A DNA stretch of 64,000 nucleotides from Dehalococcoides mccartyi (GTDB lineage Bacteria > Chloroflexota > Dehalococcoidia > UBA2979), in assembly GCA_945865925.1 (NCBI GenBank), contig CAMBFG010000002.1, forward strand, positions 76,421-140,420, in the 5' to 3' direction. The notes under the pieces were generated by a model. It saw only the letters and a program-made list of their open reading frames with translations, did no database searches and was not told the origin of the DNA. Made by a program: the position numbers and the translations under genes. Numbering within the stretch: the stretch's first letter is position 1; every line of letters begins with the position of its first letter. This document shows positions 1-8,010 of this stretch, in pieces.

Positions 1-1175
1 CAGCCCGCCGGGGCGAGCGATCCCTTGAGGATGACGAGGCCACCGTTGGGGCTCAAGGCCTTGCTGACCGGCAGGATCACCTGCTGGCCGGGGGTTTCGA
101 CCGCGCCCGCGGCCTCCTCGGCGATGGTTTTGCCGGTGACGGTCATCACGTTGCCATGCAGTTTGCCCGCCTCGAGCAGCCGCTTTGCGAGTAGCGGCGT
201 ACCGCCCGCCTGGTCCCAGTCGAGCGCGACGAAGCGCCCGCCCGGCCGCAGGTCGCCGATGAGCGGCGTGGCGCTGGAGATGCGGTCGAAGTCCTCGATC
301 GCCAGGGGCACACCGGCCTCGGCGGCGATCGCGAGCAGGTGGAGCACCACGTTCGTGGAGCCACCGGTCGAGGCGGCACAGATGATGCCGTTCTCGATCG
401 CCTCGCGCGTGAGGAGGTCGCTGGGCAGGACGCCGCGCTTGAGGACGTCCATCACCAGTTCGCCAGCCTCGAAGGCCACGTTGTCCTTGCGGCCATCGGT
501 CGCCCCGACGGTCGCCGAGCGCATGGGCGAGAGGCCCATGAACTCCATGACGGTCGCCATCGTGTTCGCGGTGTACTGCGCACCACAGGCGCCAGCACCG
601 GGACAGGCGACGGCCTCGAGCGCGTGCAGGCGCTCCTCGCTCATCGTCCCGGCAGCGTGCTGGCCGACGGCCTCGAACACGTCCTGGATCGTCACGTCGC
701 GTCCCTCGAAGCGGCCGGGGTCGATCGATCCGGAGTAAAGGATCACGCCGGGGATGTTGAGGCGCGCGAGGGCCATCGCCCCGGCCGGGATGGTCTTGTC
801 GCAGCCGACGATCACCACCGCCGCGTCGAATGAGTAGCCGATGCCTGCCAACTCGATGGAGTCCGCGATCAGGTCGCGCGAGATGAGCGAGGCCTTCATG
901 CCCTCGGTCCCCATGGAAATGCCGTCCGAGATGGAGATGGTGTTCACCTCCATCGGTGTCCCGCCCGCGGCGCGGATGCCAGCCGAGACCTGCGCGGCGA
1001 GCGCGCGCTGGTTGAAGTTGCACGGCATGGTGCCGATCCACTCGTGCGCCACCATGACGAGCGGCTTCTTCAGGTCCTCCGGGGTGAACCCGACCGACTG
1101 GAAGTAGGAGCGCGCCGGCGCCCGGTCTGGCGCGTCGACGAGCGCTCGGCTGCGGTGGCGGGTATCGAAGGCCAT
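1..1175 (-). CDS. ilvD: Dihydroxy-acid dehydratase, 3' end outside window
   Basis: IlvD dehydrates 2,3-dihydroxy-3-methyl(iso)valerate to the 2-oxo acid in valine, leucine and isoleucine synthesis and is a cytosolic Fe-S enzyme. The first 391 residues are visible. They carry the three cluster-cysteine motifs: GTMPCNFNQ near residue 49, VGCDKTIPA near 120 and PGAGACGAQYTANTM near 190. ATG at 1175 follows a GAGGAG ribosome site and a TACGAT -10-like hexamer further upstream. The C-terminal part lies beyond base 1. It reads away from arsR; no other branched-chain gene is visible. Family assignment is firm. Confidence 0.95.
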   Translation of the reverse strand, partial: MAFDTRHRSRALVDAPDRAPARSYFQSVGFTPEDLKKPLVMVAHEWIGTMPCNFNQRALAAQVSAGIRAAGGTPMEVNTISISDGISMGTEGMKASLISRDLIADSIELAGIGYSFDAAVVIVGCDKTIPAGAMALARLNIPGVILYSGSIDPGRFEGRDVTIQDVFEAVGQHAAGTMSEERLHALEAVACPGAGACGAQYTANTMATVMEFMGLSPMRSATVGATDGRKDNVAFEAGELVMDVLKRGVLPSDLLTREAIENGIICAASTGGSTNVVLHLLAIAAEAGVPLAIEDFDRISSATPLIGDLRPGGRFVALDWDQAGGTPLLAKRLLEAGKLHGNVMTVTGKTIAEEAAGAVETPGQQVILPVSKALSPNGGLVILKGSLAPAG

Positions 1176-1263
1176 GTGGGGCTCCTCGCTGCGTGGCGAT
1201 CGGGTCGGGGGCGCGATCGTAGCAGCGAGCCTCGGAGAGATCAGGCGACGGTCGAGCGCCTCA

Positions 1264-1650
1264 CTACCCGCTGAGGATGGCGGCGAGGTCGCGCACGGCA
1301 TCGTTCCGCACACGGAAGTAGGCCCAGGAGCCTCGACGTTCACGCTGCAGGAGGCCCGCGTCCACGAGGACCTTCAGGTGGTGGCTGACCGTCGGCTGGG
1401 TGAGGTCGATCGTGTCCACGAGGTCGCAGACACACGCCTCGCCAGTCTGCGAGGCCGCCACGGTCGCGAACAGGCGCAGCCGCGCCGGGTCTGAGAGCGC
1501 CTTGAACGCGCGTGCGGCCAGCGTCGCGGCCTCCTCGGAGACGCAGCAGTCGAGGAGGCTCGTGCAGCAGGCAGCGAGCCCGTCGATGACGGGGAGCACC
1601 TCGAAGGATGGGGTCGTGAGTGCAGGGGGCGCTGCGGCTTTGGGGGACAT
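1264..1650 (-). CDS. arsR: ArsR/SmtB-family metal(loid)-responsive repressor
   Basis: A 128-residue winged-helix repressor. The recognition helix region reads TQPTVSHHLKVLVDAG (residues 85-100). The metalloid-binding ACVCDL motif (C73, C75) matches the ELCVCDL signature of ArsR, and two further Cys pairs (C28-C29, C35-C36) sit in the N-terminal extension. Such proteins leave DNA when thiolate-binding metals or As(III)/Sb(III) bind. ATG at 1650 is chosen because a TAGACT hexamer ends 7 nt upstream (complement of 1658-1663), fitting a leaderless message, and because the operator palindrome starts at 1652. A longer in-frame start at 1737 would put the operator inside the gene. It is divergent from the Cys-rich peptide gene at 1764. 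The true inducer is unknown. Confidence 0.9.
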   Translation of the reverse strand: MSPKAAAPPALTTPSFEVLPVIDGLAACCTSLLDCCVSEEAATLAARAFKALSDPARLRLFATVAASQTGEACVCDLVDTIDLTQPTVSHHLKVLVDAGLLQRERRGSWAYFRVRNDAVRDLAAILSG

Positions 1651-1651
1651 C

Positions 1652-1673
1652 GATGTCAGTCTATATTGACATC
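1652..1673. promoter_or_regulatory. ArsR operator palindrome over divergent promoters
   Basis: Perfect 7-bp inverted repeat GATGTCA / TGACATC separated by 8 nt, with further ATCGAT on each outer side. It covers the leaderless arsR -10 (TAGACT, minus strand, 1658-1663). It also covers a perfect plus-strand TTGACA -35 (1666-1671), followed 17 nt later by CATCCT as a candidate -10 (1689-1694) for the Cys-rich peptide gene. One bound repressor would therefore block both directions. Confidence 0.7.
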
Positions 1674-1763
1674 CATCGATATCGCAAGCATCCTGAGCCC
1701 CGCGGCCATATAGACGCGCGTCGATGCCGCCGTCCACCCAGCGTTCGGTTCAAGGAGGTCACC

Positions 1764-1859
1764 ATGACCTTCAAGCCGTTCAACGGCACACCTCTGCCCG
1801 TCCTCAACGGCGGGGACTGCTGCGACAGCGCTTGCAGTTGCGAGCCGGGCTGCTGCTAG
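1764..1859 (+). CDS. 31-residue Cys-rich peptide, candidate mini-metallothionein
   Basis: I do not recognise a family. The peptide has an uncharged-rich leader-like half ending in Asn-Gly-Gly (15-17), then a 14-residue tail DCCDSACSCEPGCC with six cysteines (19, 20, 24, 26, 30, 31). Translation looks real: a textbook AAGGAGGT site precedes ATG by 5 nt, and the gene ends cleanly at TAG before a strong hairpin. It lies directly downstream of the ArsR operator and is transcribed away from arsR, the arrangement of smtB-smtA, where smtA is a metallothionein. Inference: a thiol chelator of metal or metalloid induced through ArsR. The Gly-Gly before the Cys block could alternatively be a peptidase cleavage site of an exported or modified peptide, but no maturation enzyme is next to it. 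Confidence 0.65.
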   Translation: MTFKPFNGTPLPVLNGGDCCDSACSCEPGCC

Positions 1860-1875
1860 CAGCTTGAGCGGGGGT

Positions 1876-1905
1876 GGGGTGGCCTCGACCCCTCGAGGCG
1901 GCCCC
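1876..1905. terminator. Strong GC hairpin after the Cys-rich peptide gene
   Basis: A 13-bp stem (1876-1888 with 1893-1905, one G-G mismatch) closes a CCCC loop; the inner seven pairs GCCTCGA/TCGAGGC are perfect. It starts 17 nt after the peptide stop codon. No T-run follows, so intrinsic termination is uncertain; it may protect the short mRNA's 3' end. Confidence 0.5.
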
Positions 1906-1964
1906 GCCCTCGTGCCTCGCTCGCACGACGCCGGTACGCTGGCGCGCCTCGGAAGGAACCCGCC

Positions 1965-3032
1965 GTGGAATTCGGACTGTTCGTGGAGTGGCCGAACGCG
2001 GGCGCACGCGTCTGGCGCGAGGCATTCGAGGAGAGCGTCGCGCAGGTGCGCCTGGCCGAGGAGGTCGGGTTCGACTTCTGCCTGATCGCGGAGCACCACT
2101 TCTCCGACTACAGCATCGCGCCATCGCCGCTCCTCGAAGCGCTCGCGTTCGCACGCGTGACCTCGCGGATTCGCATCGGCACAGGCGTAGCGGTGCTGCC
2201 GGAGTGGCAGCCGCTGCGGCTCGCCGAGGAGATGGCGGTCGTCGACCAGTTGAGCGGCGGGCGCTTCATCGCCGGCGTCGGCCGCGGCTTCGTGCCCTTC
2301 GAGCAGGAGCGCCTCGGCGTCGTCGTGGACGAGGGTCGCGCGCGCTTCGAGGAGTCGCTCGATGTCCTCGTGCAGGCGTGGACGGCGACAGACTTCACGT
2401 ACGCCGGGAAGCACGTCCGCATCGACCACCCAACGACGGTGCTCCCGCGGCCGCTCCAGACACCCCACCCACCGATCTGGCTCGCCGGTGCGAGCGCGGA
2501 GTCCGTTGACCTCGTGGGACGTCGAGGGCTCACGCCGATCACCTCGGGCGCGGCGGGGGTGGAGCGGCTGCGCGAGCAGCACGGCGACTACGTGCGCGCG
2601 CGCCACCAGTACGGGCGCGGCGACGAGCCGCTACACGTCGTCGCGCAGACACAGGTACACATTGCGGAGACGACCGCCGAGGCGCACGCGACGCTCCCGT
2701 TTGCCCGCTGGCAGGCGCGCGCCGTGACCCGCCTCGTGCAGGCGCGGATCGAGGGCGGCATCCTCGATGCCACCCCGGCGGAGGACGACCCGAGCAACGA
2801 AGTGCTGCTTGGGCGTCAGTTCATCGGCACACCGGACCAGATCATCCCTCGGCTACAGGCCCTCAACGACGCGGGGGTGACGCATGTCAGCATGCTGATG
2901 GAGTTTGGCGGCCTCGATGCCGCGCGCATCGAGCGATCGATCCGCCTCGTGGGCCGCGAGGTGATCCCAGCGCTCCGAGGAGCCACCCCTCCGGCGAGCC
3001 TCACGGCCAGCGCGCTCGCAGCGAGCGGATAG
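1965..3032 (+). CDS. Luciferase-like (LLM) flavin-dependent monooxygenase
   Basis: A 355-residue TIM-barrel oxidoreductase of the bacterial luciferase / F420-dependent group. Markers are the N-terminal strand FGLFVEW, the EHHFSDY segment near residue 45, VDQLSGGRFIAGVGRGF near 88-104 and a C-terminal IGTPDQIIPRL. Substrate and cofactor (FMN or F420) cannot be read from sequence. GTG at 1965 follows GGAAGG and a TACGCT -10-like hexamer at 1934-1939. An MFS transporter starts 4 nt after its stop, so the two are probably one transcript that imports or exports the substrate. It belongs to a different branch from the two paralogues at 24240 and 31277. Confidence 0.85.
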   Translation: MEFGLFVEWPNAGARVWREAFEESVAQVRLAEEVGFDFCLIAEHHFSDYSIAPSPLLEALAFARVTSRIRIGTGVAVLPEWQPLRLAEEMAVVDQLSGGRFIAGVGRGFVPFEQERLGVVVDEGRARFEESLDVLVQAWTATDFTYAGKHVRIDHPTTVLPRPLQTPHPPIWLAGASAESVDLVGRRGLTPITSGAAGVERLREQHGDYVRARHQYGRGDEPLHVVAQTQVHIAETTAEAHATLPFARWQARAVTRLVQARIEGGILDATPAEDDPSNEVLLGRQFIGTPDQIIPRLQALNDAGVTHVSMLMEFGGLDAARIERSIRLVGREVIPALRGATPPASLTASALAASG

Positions 3033-3036
3033 CGGC

Positions 3037-4254
3037 GTGGGGATCGTCGCGCGCGCTCGATACTGGCGGGACGCGGTGCTCCTGGGCATCGCGACGATCG
3101 GGGCATACGGCGTCGTGTACTACGCCTTCGGCGTGTTCATCGAACCGCTGCATGACGACACGGGGTGGAGCACGGGCACGCTCTCCCTCGCCTACTCCGC
3201 AGGGGTGCTGCTTTCGGGCGTCGGAGCGGTAGTCGGCGGACGCGCGCTGGACCGGCAGGGGCCGCGGCCGGTGATGGTGACCGCCGTCGTTGTGGGGGCA
3301 CTCGGCCTGCTCGCAGCGTCCGAGGCGCGCCAGGTCGTGTGGTTCGTGGCGTGCTGGGCGGTGGCAGGCGGTGCCGTGGCGGGCGGGCTCTACTACAACG
3401 TCACGATGTCCACGACGTCGCGGCTGTATGCCGACCGGCGGGCCACCGCCGTCAGCGTGCTGACCCTCCTCGGCGCGCTGGCAAGCCCGATCTTCAACCC
3501 CCTCGTCGCGTGGATGGTGGAGGCGTGGGGCTGGCGCGAGGCGTTGCGCGCGCTCGCCGTGCTATTGGTGATCCTCGCGGGCCCAGCAGCCCTCCTCGTG
3601 CGGTCGGAGGCGGTGCCGGTGCCGCCGCGTGTCCCCGGTGACCGAGGAGCCTGGCGCGAGCCGATGGTGTGGCGGCTGATACTCGCAGCCTGCTTCTCTG
3701 CCGGAGCGACGAGCGCCCTCCTCCTCCACCAGGTGAGCGCGATCCGCGCGCTGGGTTTGTCTCTGGCGACAGCAGCCGCCCTCGGTGGGGCGCGAGGACT
3801 CATGCAGATCCCCGGCCGCCTCGTCCTGACGCCGCTCACCAATTGGCTGGGCGTCCACACGACGCAGGTGGTCTGTTACGGGATGGTCGCGGCTGGTGCG
3901 AGCGCCCTCGTCGTTGCGGACGGACTCGTGGCGGCGTGGTTCTTCGTAATCGCAGCCGGCCTCGCGATCGGACTGAGTTCACCGCTCAACGGGTTGCTAG
4001 GGGCGGAGGCGTACGGGGCACGCCTCGGCACGTTCTCCGGGATGCAGGCAGCCGCCACCAGCGTCGCGAGCGCGGGCGGCGCGTGGCTCGCGGGTGTTGC
4101 GGTGGACCGGACGGGGGACTACGGCCTCACACTCGCGGGCATCGCAACCCTCGAGGTCGGTGCGGCCGCCGCCCTGCTCTGGCAACGGCGCGCGGTGCGG
4201 GCAGCACGGGCGGGGAATGCGGTTGCACTCAGCGCCGAGGGCGAGCGGGCCTAG
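3037..4254 (+). CDS. MFS transporter, monocarboxylate/oxalate-type
   Basis: A 405-residue polytopic membrane protein with about 12 hydrophobic segments. The loop between helices 2 and 3 (GGRALDRQGPRPVM) is the MFS motif-A region, and the overall pattern resembles monocarboxylate / oxalate-formate antiporters. GTG at 3037 follows the upstream monooxygenase stop by 4 nt, indicating translational coupling. Its TAG interlocks with the stop of the convergent DUF3090 gene (CTAG at 4251-4254). The substrate is likely an organic acid handled by the monooxygenase, which is inference. Confidence 0.85.
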   Translation: MGIVARARYWRDAVLLGIATIGAYGVVYYAFGVFIEPLHDDTGWSTGTLSLAYSAGVLLSGVGAVVGGRALDRQGPRPVMVTAVVVGALGLLAASEARQVVWFVACWAVAGGAVAGGLYYNVTMSTTSRLYADRRATAVSVLTLLGALASPIFNPLVAWMVEAWGWREALRALAVLLVILAGPAALLVRSEAVPVPPRVPGDRGAWREPMVWRLILAACFSAGATSALLLHQVSAIRALGLSLATAAALGGARGLMQIPGRLVLTPLTNWLGVHTTQVVCYGMVAAGASALVVADGLVAAWFFVIAAGLAIGLSSPLNGLLGAEAYGARLGTFSGMQAAATSVASAGGAWLAGVAVDRTGDYGLTLAGIATLEVGAAAALLWQRRAVRAARAGNAVALSAEGERA

Positions 4255-4817
4255 TTCGCCTCCACGTCGTCATCGTCCTCGTCGTCCGCAGCGGACTCCC
4301 GAGGCGGGACGGGCTCCTTCGAGTGGCCGTTGGTGTGGATGCATTCGTGCGGCGCATTCGCGAAGTCGAGTGGCTGTTTGCAAAGCGGGCACGTCGGGCG
4401 GCCACCAGCCACGACCTCTTCGATGATGTGGATCAGGGTGAGCGCCTGCGAGCGGCTGAATGCCATCCGCAAGGCCGGGGTGTCACGCCGGTCGGCGGCC
4501 TGCGGGTCATCCGCGAGGAAGATCGCCTGCTCCGCCTCGGCGTCATAGTCGAGCCCCATACGGGCGACCTGGAAATCCACCTGGGCGCGCTGCGGGAAGT
4601 TGCCGACCGGCTCCACGGTCGTCGCGGGCTGCCCGCGCCGCATCGAGCGTTCCGCCAGCAGTTGCGAGATGGAACGCCCGAGGGCAGCGAGTTGTTCCTT
4701 CTCGATCCAGAGCGCGACGTACGTCGCGTCCGCGCGAGCGCGCAGGCGGAAGGTGCGCTGGCCGGGCTGGCCGATCGCTTCGGCGTCTACCGCGTCCACC
4801 AGGCCGAGGTCGATCAT
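4251..4817 (-). CDS. DUF3090 family protein with C-terminal zinc ribbon
   Basis: A 188-residue protein matching the DUF3090 pattern: IDLGLVDAVDAEAIGQPGQ at the N-terminus, TYVALWIEKEQLAALG in the middle and the metal-binding-like CPLCKQPLD...HECIHTNGH near the end, followed by an acidic tail. The family is conserved in Actinobacteria and Chloroflexota, often near nucleotide or cobalamin genes, and has no proven function. ATG at 4817 has a GGGGGAG ribosome site and a TACGCT hexamer further upstream. It is convergent with, and overlaps by 4 nt, the MFS gene. Confidence 0.85.
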   Translation of the reverse strand: MIDLGLVDAVDAEAIGQPGQRTFRLRARADATYVALWIEKEQLAALGRSISQLLAERSMRRGQPATTVEPVGNFPQRAQVDFQVARMGLDYDAEAEQAIFLADDPQAADRRDTPALRMAFSRSQALTLIHIIEEVVAGGRPTCPLCKQPLDFANAPHECIHTNGHSKEPVPPRESAADDEDDDDVEAN

Positions 4818-4912
4818 GGCTCCCCCATCCGCTCGGCGAGCGTAGGCACCCCCGCGCGCACGGGTCAAACCCGCGACCACTATCATCGGCCAGCCCAGCG
4901 CGAGGAGCCCCG

Positions 4913-6322
4913 ATGCCTGACACCACCCTCGACCTCGGCACCCTCACGATCGCGGAGGCCTCGGCGCAAATCGCGGATGGCACGCTCTCGCCTGTCGCGC
5001 TGACCGAGGCGGCGTTCGCGCGGATCGACGCGACCAACGGCCGTGTGAATGCCTTCGTGCGGCTGATGCGCACCTCCGCGCTCGCAGAGGCGCAGGCTGC
5101 TGAGGAGCGCGCACACGGTGGCCGACGCCTCGGTCCGCTGGACGGCATCCCGATCGCGGTCAAAGACCTGTTTGACACCGCGGGCGTCGTCACGGCGGCG
5201 GGGACCGGCGCCTACCGCGAACGCGTCCCGCTCGAGGACGCGACCGCCGTTCGCCGCCTGCACGAGGCTGGTGCGGTCATCCTCGGCAAGACGAACACGC
5301 ACGAACTGGCGCTGGGTGGGACGACGAACAACGTCCACTACGGGCCGACCAGAAACCCGTGGCACCTCGACCGAGTGCCGGGCGGCTCCTCCGGTGGATC
5401 GGGCGCGGCGTTGGCCGCTGGGCAGGCGCTGGGAGCGCTCGGCACGGACACCGGCGGCAGCATTCGCATCCCCGCCGCGTTCTGCGGCGTCACCGGCCAC
5501 AAGCCCTCGTACGGCCTCGTCGGCCGAGGTGGCGTCGTCCCGCTGTCGCTCACGCTCGACCATGCCGGCCCGATGGCGGCCACGGCCCTCGACTGCGCAC
5601 TCCTGCTCGATGTCCTCGCCGGGCACGACCCGCGTGACGACGGCTCCGTCGACCGACCATCGGAGTCGTTCAGCGCGGGCATCGAGAGTGGCGTCGCGGG
5701 GCGGCGCCTGGCCGTGATCCCCTCGCTCGTCGAGGGTTGCGACGACGCCACGCTCGCAGCATTCGAGGCAGGCCTCGACACCCTGCGCGGCCTCGGGGCG
5801 ATCGTCGACGCCGTCGAGCCGATGGCGGGGGAGGACGAGTGGCGGAACTCCATCAACGGCTTGCTGATCGCCGAGGGTGCCTCATACGTGGCGCACATCC
5901 TGCGCGAGCGACCGCACACGATCGGCGAGAGCGTGCGCCGGCGGATGATGCCGGGGCTGGATGTGACCGTGGACGCGTACCTCCGCATGCTGAAGGCGCG
6001 GGGCGTCATCGAACGGCTGTTCGAGCAGGCGCTCGCCGTCGGGGGCTTCGACGGCTACGTCACGCCGACGTCCCCGCAGCCGGCCGAGCCGATCATGCTG
6101 GACGCCAACGCCGACAGCGAACCGTGGGGGAAATTCCGCAACACGACGGTCTTCGACCTGACGCGTCAGCCCTCGATCTCTGTCCCGGCGGGATTCGACG
6201 GCGATGGGATGCCCATCGGACTGATGGTGAGCGGCGCACGCTGGGACGACGCACGAGTGCTACGGATCGCGCATGCGTTCCAGCAGGTGACCTCGTTCCA
6301 CCGCCAGCGACCCGCGCTCTGA
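4913..6322 (+). CDS. Amidase signature family enzyme (GatA-like)
   Basis: A 469-residue serine amidase. The Ser-cisSer-Lys triad is recognisable: the Lys in IPIAVKDLFD (near residue 82), the Gly/Ser-rich PGGSSGGSGAALAAG (near 160) and the TDTGGSIRIPAAFCG nucleophile region (near 180). It hydrolyses amides or acts as a GatA-type glutaminase subunit. gatB and gatC are not adjacent, so a free-standing amidase is more likely. ATG at 4913 has a GAGGAG site 5 nt upstream. The open frame extends about 150 codons further upstream, but this overlaps the DUF3090 gene antisense and has no homology. Confidence 0.88.
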   Translation: MPDTTLDLGTLTIAEASAQIADGTLSPVALTEAAFARIDATNGRVNAFVRLMRTSALAEAQAAEERAHGGRRLGPLDGIPIAVKDLFDTAGVVTAAGTGAYRERVPLEDATAVRRLHEAGAVILGKTNTHELALGGTTNNVHYGPTRNPWHLDRVPGGSSGGSGAALAAGQALGALGTDTGGSIRIPAAFCGVTGHKPSYGLVGRGGVVPLSLTLDHAGPMAATALDCALLLDVLAGHDPRDDGSVDRPSESFSAGIESGVAGRRLAVIPSLVEGCDDATLAAFEAGLDTLRGLGAIVDAVEPMAGEDEWRNSINGLLIAEGASYVAHILRERPHTIGESVRRRMMPGLDVTVDAYLRMLKARGVIERLFEQALAVGGFDGYVTPTSPQPAEPIMLDANADSEPWGKFRNTTVFDLTRQPSISVPAGFDGDGMPIGLMVSGARWDDARVLRIAHAFQQVTSFHRQRPAL

Positions 6323-6344
6323 CACCGCCGTCGGAGGCGCGCGT

Positions 6345-6350
6345 TAGGAT
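6345..6350 (+). promoter_or_regulatory. -10 hexamer TAGGAT of leaderless murB
   Basis: TAGGAT ends 6 nt before the GTG start of murB and no ribosome site lies between, so transcription should begin at or next to the start codon. Confidence 0.5.
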
Positions 6351-6356
6351 CGAGGG

Positions 6357-7289
6357 GTGAACGAACACTCCCTCGCAACCCTGCCTGACCCGCCTCCTGC
6401 CCTTGGCTTGGAGCGTGACGTGTCGCTCGCGCGCCATACCTACCTTCGGATTGGCGGAGCAGCGGCCTACTTTGGCACTCCGCCGGACATCGACACGCTC
6501 GTGCGGATCTGGGCGTGGGCGAAGTCGCACGCGATCCCGCTGCGGATCGTCGGCGGCGGGTCGAACATGCTGGTCGCCGATGAGGGAGTGCGTGCGGTGG
6601 TGATCTCGCTCCGGCGTGCCTGCGGGTACCTCGACATCGACGGCACTGCGGTCTACGCCGGCGCCGCCGTCATGCTTCCCGCGATCGCGAAGGCGGCGGC
6701 GGAGCGAGGGCTGAGCGGTATGGAGTTCGCGATCGGGATCCCGGGCGACATCGGCGGCGCGATGCAGACGAACGCGGGCATCGGCGACGGCCGCAGCATG
6801 GGTGATGTGGTGACCAGCGTGGACGTACTCCGGGACGGCGTGCCGGTCACGTTGTCACGAGAGCAGATCGCGTTCGACTACCGACACACGTCGTTGCGGA
6901 CAGCGGGCGAGATCGTGCTGGCGGCGCGGCTTGCGCTCAAGCCGCGGCCGCGCGACGAAGTCGAGGCGGAGATGAGCCGCCTCCTTGGCACGCGGCAGGC
7001 GACGCAGCCGACAGCAGAGCCCAACGCGGGCTCGGTGTTCCGCAACCCGCCCGGGGATCGCGCGGGCCAGATGATCGAGGCGGTCGGCGGCAAGAATGTC
7101 GCTTCCGGCAGCGCACACGTCTCCTCGCTGCACGCGAACTTCATCGTGCATGATGGGCACGCCTCAGCATCCGAGTACCTCGATGTGATGACCGAAGTGC
7201 AGCGGCTGGTGCTGGCGACCTATGGTGTGCGGCTCATCCCGGAGATCGAATGGTGGGGCGATGGCACACCACCGGAGGTGTTCCAGTGA
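6357..7289 (+). CDS. murB: UDP-N-acetylenolpyruvoylglucosamine reductase
   Basis: MurB reduces UDP-GlcNAc-enolpyruvate to UDP-MurNAc with NADPH and FAD in peptidoglycan synthesis. The 310-residue protein shows the FAD-binding start YLRIGGAAAY (29-38), IVGGGSNMLV (64-73), the MEFAIGIPGDIGGAMQTNAG block and the catalytic NAGSVFRNP near 224. The C-terminus carries HANFIVH and EIEWWG. GTG at 6357 is apparently leaderless. The downstream DinB-like gene overlaps its stop (GTGA). The start is slightly uncertain. Confidence 0.95.
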   Translation: MNEHSLATLPDPPPALGLERDVSLARHTYLRIGGAAAYFGTPPDIDTLVRIWAWAKSHAIPLRIVGGGSNMLVADEGVRAVVISLRRACGYLDIDGTAVYAGAAVMLPAIAKAAAERGLSGMEFAIGIPGDIGGAMQTNAGIGDGRSMGDVVTSVDVLRDGVPVTLSREQIAFDYRHTSLRTAGEIVLAARLALKPRPRDEVEAEMSRLLGTRQATQPTAEPNAGSVFRNPPGDRAGQMIEAVGGKNVASGSAHVSSLHANFIVHDGHASASEYLDVMTEVQRLVLATYGVRLIPEIEWWGDGTPPEVFQ

Positions 7290-7780
7290 GCGACGCGTCC
7301 GTGCTCCGCGCCACCACTCCTCGTCCCGAACTGATCCGCGCGCTGGCCGCCACGCCCGAGGTACTCGAAGCGATGCTGCTGTCTGCCTCGGAGACGTCGA
7401 TCGACACGGCCGTGCCGGGGGAGTGGTCGGCACGCATCGTCACGGCGCACCTGCGAGACGATGAGTTCATGGTGATGCGCCTGCGCCTCGAACGGACGCT
7501 CGTCGAGGATGCACCCACGCTCGTGCCGTTCGACGAGGGTGTGTGGGCAGCATCGAGGTGGACGGCACGCGACACCATCGGTGACCTCGTCGCCGACCTG
7601 AGGATGCAGCGCGCCGCCTCGCTGCACATCCTCGCGCGCCTGTCCGAGGCCGAATGGGGACGCCTCGGCACGCAGCCGGAGATCGGCACGTTCGACATCC
7701 ACTGGTGGGTGGAGCACTGGGTCGAGCACGACGTGAACCACCTGGACCAGGTGGCGGCGAGCCTCGGCCTGACCCGCTAA
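7286..7780 (+). CDS. DinB-like four-helix protein
   Basis: A 164-residue protein of the DinB/YfiT type. A putative metal-binding His set lies in TAHLRDDEF (near residue 50) and in WWVEHWVEHDVNHLDQV near the C-terminus. The helical layout and the HxxxH-type tail match families that include mycothiol- or bacillithiol-dependent transferases and uncharacterised DinB proteins. GTG at 7286 overlaps the murB stop by 3 nt, so translation is coupled. Its TAA interlocks with the convergent 77-residue gene (CTAA at 7777-7780). The reaction is unknown. Confidence 0.75.
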   Translation: MSDASVLRATTPRPELIRALAATPEVLEAMLLSASETSIDTAVPGEWSARIVTAHLRDDEFMVMRLRLERTLVEDAPTLVPFDEGVWAASRWTARDTIGDLVADLRMQRAASLHILARLSEAEWGRLGTQPEIGTFDIHWWVEHWVEHDVNHLDQVAASLGLTR

Positions 7781-8010
7781 CCCTCGATCAACGCACGCGC
7801 GACCGCGAGATCACGTGTGCCGGCAGCAAGCTCGAGGGCGTCGAGTGCGCGGACGCGGGCCGCTTCCCACGCCGCGAGGCCGGCGAGTCGCGCCGTGCGC
7901 TCGCCCGAGCCGTGGTCGTCCGGCTGCGCGAGACGCACGCACTCGGCGTCGGCGCGGTCGTAGGCGTCGAGGGCGGCGCGGATGGCCTCGATGTCGGGGG
8001 GCGAAGTCAC
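7777..8010 (-). CDS. Hypothetical 77-residue helical protein
   Basis: Unrecognised. It is an Ala/Asp/Arg-rich, mostly helical 77-residue protein without Cys-rich or membrane segments. GTG at 8010 overlaps the TGA of the upstream propeller lipoprotein (GTGA), a coupling that supports it as a real gene. Its stop interlocks with the convergent DinB-like gene. It may be a small partner of the lipoprotein, but nothing in the sequence proves this. Confidence 0.5.
   Translation of the reverse strand: MTSPPDIEAIRAALDAYDRADAECVRLAQPDDHGSGERTARLAGLAAWEAARVRALDALELAAGTRDLAVARALIEG

Noticed and set aside
1651-1737. Longer arsR start at 1737 (29 extra residues)
   Set aside because: It would place the operator and both promoter elements inside the coding sequence; a leaderless ATG at 1650 fits better.
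4460-4912. Upstream extension of the amidase frame by about 150 codons
   Set aside because: Composition is Arg/Pro-rich shadow of the DUF3090 gene; the ATG at 4913 with GAGGAG coincides with the start of amidase homology.
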